A stretch of DNA of 64,000 bases from Rotaria sp. Silwood1 (lineage: Eukaryota > Rotifera > Eurotatoria > Philodinida > Philodinidae), in NCBI GenBank assembly GCA_905250075.1, contig CAJNOP010000172.1:296114-360113 (forward strand), in the 5' to 3' direction. This document shows, one piece after another, positions 60,339 to 64,000 of the stretch (its first letter is position 1; the number at the start of each line of letters is the position of its first letter). The notes beneath the pieces were generated by a model that was not told the DNA's origin, did no database searches, and saw only the letters and a program-made list of their open reading frames with translations. A program made the position numbers and the translations under genes.

Positions 60339-63300
60339 CTAGAATCATAAGGGAATAATATATAATCAGAATTTTGTATTATTACATCTGACAAAAGAAT
60401 GCTATAAGAAAGAAAAAAAAAAAGAATAGTATGACAGAGAGAAGAAGAAAAAAAGAAGGAGAGGAAGTAGACGAAGCAAAGCAAAAAATAATAGGAAAAA
60501 AACAAACAATGTTGTCGATACATGATTGGTTGCAATAACAAGTATTCGAATTGTTTATAGAAGGGTGTATGATGATCATCATATGTATAACGATACATTT
60601 CATAGAAAGAAAAGTGTATAATGTAAAAATGAGCGATAATTCAGGCCTTCATGTTTTCATTCTTGAAAGTTAATCATATAGTATATATGATGATTATAAA
60701 TAAAAGTGTTATAATTATATATATTACTATTTCTTTCCAAAGAATTATAATAATAGAATTTAGCTTGATGTTATTTTACTTTTGTAAATAAACGACGAAT
60801 TCGTTCCATAATTATCATATATAATTAATAATATCGTAATATATTAAGTATTTCTATAATTCGTAAAACTTTACTATCAGAATATGAATAGTTTTATGAC
60901 ATTTTTAATAAAAAGATATAAAACGCGCAAATAAATGAAATATTTCTAGAAAAATTTATTTAAAAGAAGGAAAAAACAATATATTACCAGCTGACATTGT
61001 TTATTTCGTGAGTTTACTTGAATCTAATATTGGACGATGCTAATTCAATAGATGGCGCCAACTATCGTTGATATAATTTTTTTAAAATTCCAAAAGAAAA
61101 AAATTTAGCTTTGGAACTTGCAGGTTTTTCTTTTAGTGAGAATGGGTACAATGAAAATCTTTATGCTTTTATTGTGCCATTTAACGAACACTTGTTTTTC
61201 AACAATAAATCGACAGAACGAATGTCCATACGGTTGATTTTTTATGGTACTCACATTGGTTTTCGAAGAAAATAGTGAGTGTAAAGTTTGAATCGAGATT
61301 TTACAATTCTTCCCAGGTCCTAGCAGCCTGGGTTGAAGCTCATGGAAGATAGTGAACATCAGATTTCTGTTCAAGGTTTCATTAGAAACTGAAAAAAGCG
61401 CCAAACGTTATTAACAACGTGAGATGGACTGTTCTAAACTATTTCAAAGTCTTATTTGAAATTTTAATGGCTAGAATATGTTTGTAAATGTTCTAAATAG
61501 TGTAGTTTATGAATTTTCTGTGCAAATGAATAGTCACTTGGAAGATATCAAGAATGATAGGCAGTGATGCATCGATTTGTCACAGTTGCCATATGCAGGG
61601 GCCGCAGCAGGGAGGTACGAAGAAGAAGGATTTTGAGAAGGAATTTTTCAAAAAAAAGAAGGAGTTTTCCGGAATAGTGCGCTGCAACGAATGGATTTTG
61701 TACGACATCCAATAAGAAACAATAGGACTGAGCCTAAGGGAGTAAAATAATTTTCAAATTATTATTTTGTCACGTTTCACGAACATTCTTCTGGTTTTAT
61801 AGCGAATAATAACAGAGAACGAATTTCAAAGGCGAGCAGTTGTCTCCTTGGTCGTGCGACGTGCATAAATGTTGTTGTCATCCCCATGTTTCAATGACTC
61901 TCTCGGTAGTTTTACAGATCATGCACACCCTCACCGACATGCATTGCTATGATGTGTAGCGATCACAAAAATTCGTATATGATCAATCTATCCATTAACA
62001 GAGTGCCAGAGATATGTGGCACCATCTTCGCTCTGTCCTTGAAAAAGAAGTGTCACGCAGAGTGCCTACTTCTACCTGTCACTTTTACACTGGTGGGACA
62101 AAGATTTAGCCTAAACACATCATTCCGTCACCGAGATGTGACAAGTTGAAGATGATTCGAAATTAAGCTGACTGGTTAATTTACCTCTTAATGTCGAAAG
62201 GTGAATTAAACTCGAAATCATCTTTCAACTTGTAACAAAGTGTTTTCCGTCATCCGATATTTCTGACATATCCCGTTTAGATTGAGATCAGGAGTCTAAA
62301 TGGGATGAAAAAAATCATCCCATGGGCCCACTTAATCTGTCCCATCCCATCCCATGGGACAAACCGTCTAATAAAAACATCTTTTTACTCCATGATTCGA
62401 CTTCTATGACTTTCTTATTCAATCATCTCAGTTTCTCTTAACCACTTTCCGTTTACATCAGTTAATTGTCATTTAGTTTTTTTATACTAAGTTCATAAAC
62501 CCTACTGCTTTGTTCAACAACAAAAATGCGGATATCTAAGACCTTACGAACCTACCAGTCGGAGCTCTGATTGAGATACCTTACGACTTCTTTGATCGGG
62601 ATACGCTTTTCAGGTTTCTCGTTCTGAATGGGATCCCTGTGTGATTTTTGTGTTCTCCATCAAGTTGAGTTAACTGGATAAGTTTCCAGTTTCTCGATCA
62701 ATATGAAGTTCAATTGTCACTTATGAATTCTTCGACCGGAAAAGTCCAAAGTCGCCTCTGAAACTCCAAACCGAACGAAAAACTTGAAAACATATTAAGA
62801 GCTATAGTTCCAGTAGAGAAGTTCAAAATCATGTCTGGAACTGATTTACCAAATTAATTTGCGTAGAAAGTTGAACGTTGATTTTGAGTTGAGTTGAAAT
62901 AAATGTACTTGTACCACCCCCATTTCCGTGTATAAGCACTGTCATTGAGTATTAATGAATGTTAGTTGCCTTTCTGCTTTTGTTTATCAATAACGACACC
63001 AATAAAACTGCGTCTTTTGTTATACTAAGCAACAATTTGTACTTGTTGTGTACTACTGAAGTCACAGATCACGGGTGTGTCAGAGCTAATGACAAACAAA
63101 AAACATTGAAGAAATGACCAGCAACAGTGATCAAGAGATGATCCATGCTACTTTCTTATAAATTTTATGAGCAGTTGTAGAACAGCACAAATATTCTACT
63201 GAGGATAATAATTCTGTTTACTAGTGTAATTTTGTAACTAAAGAAAATAGTTGAAAAATTTTGTTGAACAAATTGAATCTTTGTGTTTTGATTCGTTTGC

Positions 63301-64000
63301 CAATAGTTGTTTTTAAATCTACAATAGAGAATAAATCATTGACTCTACTTTTTTTTATACAATAAAATGTTCATCATATGTTTTTGCCAATATTTAGCAA
63401 TCACAGTAACTTCATCTTGTTCACCTAATGTCGATGTTGGAATTTCAAATACAATCTGGACTATGACAAATACCATCAGTAGCCTACGTACTTGAAGAAT
63501 ATTTTTATAGACATTATTACAAAGCGATTTCATGTCATTTGTAATTAAAATCCGGTATTATCCAATTTATTCGTACATAGTGGATGTATTGGTTTATGTC
63601 AGCGACACGCAGATGTCGATCAATGGAGACTTCGAGACGGACTCATTATAGTCTTAGGTGAAAACAGAACCAAATGGATCTTGCAGTATGTATCCAGCAA
63701 CAGTAATGAACTTATTCGGTGTATTTCAAATGTGTAACTACGATTTATTGAATAGAAATCTAGAATGTTATCACTATTAACCGGAATATATGCACATATT
63801 TTTATCACTTGATTCTCGATTACATAAAATACACACTTTTCACGACAAACTCAATTGAAAATTTATTCTAACAAAATGATATTGCTGGTTTTTCTCGTAA
63901 AAAAACAAAAATTAATATAAGATCGTATATCAAGGTCTCATACAGGTTTTAATGGTGAATTTGATAGTGCTATCTATGTTATGTGTTAGGTTTAACTTTA
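60339..64000. other. Region without a confirmed gene
   Basis: The left few hundred bases probably hold the TEX2 5' end (missing exon, promoter). From about 61000 the sequence becomes less AT-rich and lacks clear exons. A near-perfect hairpin is at 62141-62233, and a cluster of TCCCATCCCATGGGA-like units with a hairpin TGGGATGAAAAAAATCATCCCA occurs at about 62299-62360. A 62-codon minus-strand frame at 63345-63533 has a hydrophobic start but no recognised family. It may be decayed transposon or gene sequence. Confidence 0.4.
62141..62233. repeat. 93-bp imperfect hairpin / palindromic repeat
   Basis: ACAAGTTGAAGATGATTCGA at the left is mirrored by the inverse of ACAAGTTGAAAGATGATTTCGA at the right. 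Inner GGTTAATTTACC / GGTGAATTAA segments also pair, leaving a loop of about 10-15 bases. Could be a micro-MITE or a transcribed hairpin. Confidence 0.6.

Noticed and set aside
60263-60598. 111-codon minus-strand frame rich in F, S and L
   Set aside because: It is a low-complexity translation of a pyrimidine-rich stretch next to the TEX2 exon, in a different frame.
63345-63533. 62-codon minus-strand frame with a hydrophobic segment
   Set aside because: It could be an exon of a membrane protein, but no second exon or family match was seen; left unannotated.
1-64000. CRISPR arrays, bacterial operons, rRNA or telomeric repeats
   Set aside because: No regularly spaced identical repeats, no rRNA-like stretch and no telomere-type tandem hexamers were seen. 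The bacterial-like genes are single and embedded among spliced eukaryotic genes.

Overview
The window is animal nuclear DNA: AT-rich, with many spliced genes whose introns are mostly 45-100 nt with GT..AG ends, clear metazoan orthologues, and many small transposon relics. I infer a bdelloid rotifer (Rotaria- or Adineta-like). Intronless genes of bacterial or fungal type sit between ordinary animal genes, and bdelloids are known for extensive horizontal gene acquisition and for spliced-leader trans-splicing. No rotifer-specific marker was checked, so the assignment is inference.

Layout, left to right. (1) 1-2364, minus: 5' three quarters of a self-sufficient cytochrome P450-reductase fusion (CYP102/CYP505 type), intronless, cut by the window edge. 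(2) 7410-14959, minus: copper P1B-type ATPase (ATP7-like), 12 exons, 1230 aa. (3) 15232-24004, plus: VPS41, 23 exons, 849 aa, head to head with ATP7 across 272 bp. (4) 24314-25906, plus: PDCD2L, 6 exons, 310 bp after VPS41. (5) 29779-36202, plus: histidine decarboxylase, 11 exons, 638 aa, with a young non-autonomous LTR element in its ninth intron. (6) 38551-39339 and 50340-51113, minus: two single-exon paralogues of an unrecognised single-pass membrane protein. (7) 44070-45701, minus, between those two: an intronless bacterial-type MurE ligase whose central and C-terminal motifs are intact. (8) 53062-53793, plus: intronless NMNAT-like nucleotidyltransferase. (9) 53916-60338 and probably beyond, minus: TEX2-like protein with a membrane hairpin, a PH-like region and an SMP lipid-transfer domain. 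The last 3.4 kb shows no recognisable gene.

Exon models were built by hand from splice sites, reading phase and family conservation. For ATP7, VPS41, PDCD2L and HDC every exon junction keeps phase and the total closes in frame. For TEX2 all junctions close except the extreme 5' end.

Mobile DNA is the second theme. Nearly every intron over about 500 nt carries an identifiable or suspected element: a TTA-flanked MITE in ATP7, a TA-flanked Tc1/mariner MITE, an hAT MITE and degraded inverted repeats in VPS41, an LTR element in HDC, and a second copy of the hAT family in TEX2. Intergenic DNA holds a 581-bp mariner-type MITE, a second TTA MITE, a 120-bp hAT MITE with a perfect 8-bp duplication, a 47-bp hAT relic and a 64-bp TTAA-flanked relic beside the murE stop codon.

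The genes do not form one pathway. They are household membrane-trafficking and metal-transport genes, a neurotransmitter-synthesis gene, and at least two probable acquired genes of different apparent age: the P450 looks richer in GC than its surroundings, whereas murE is as AT-rich as the host.
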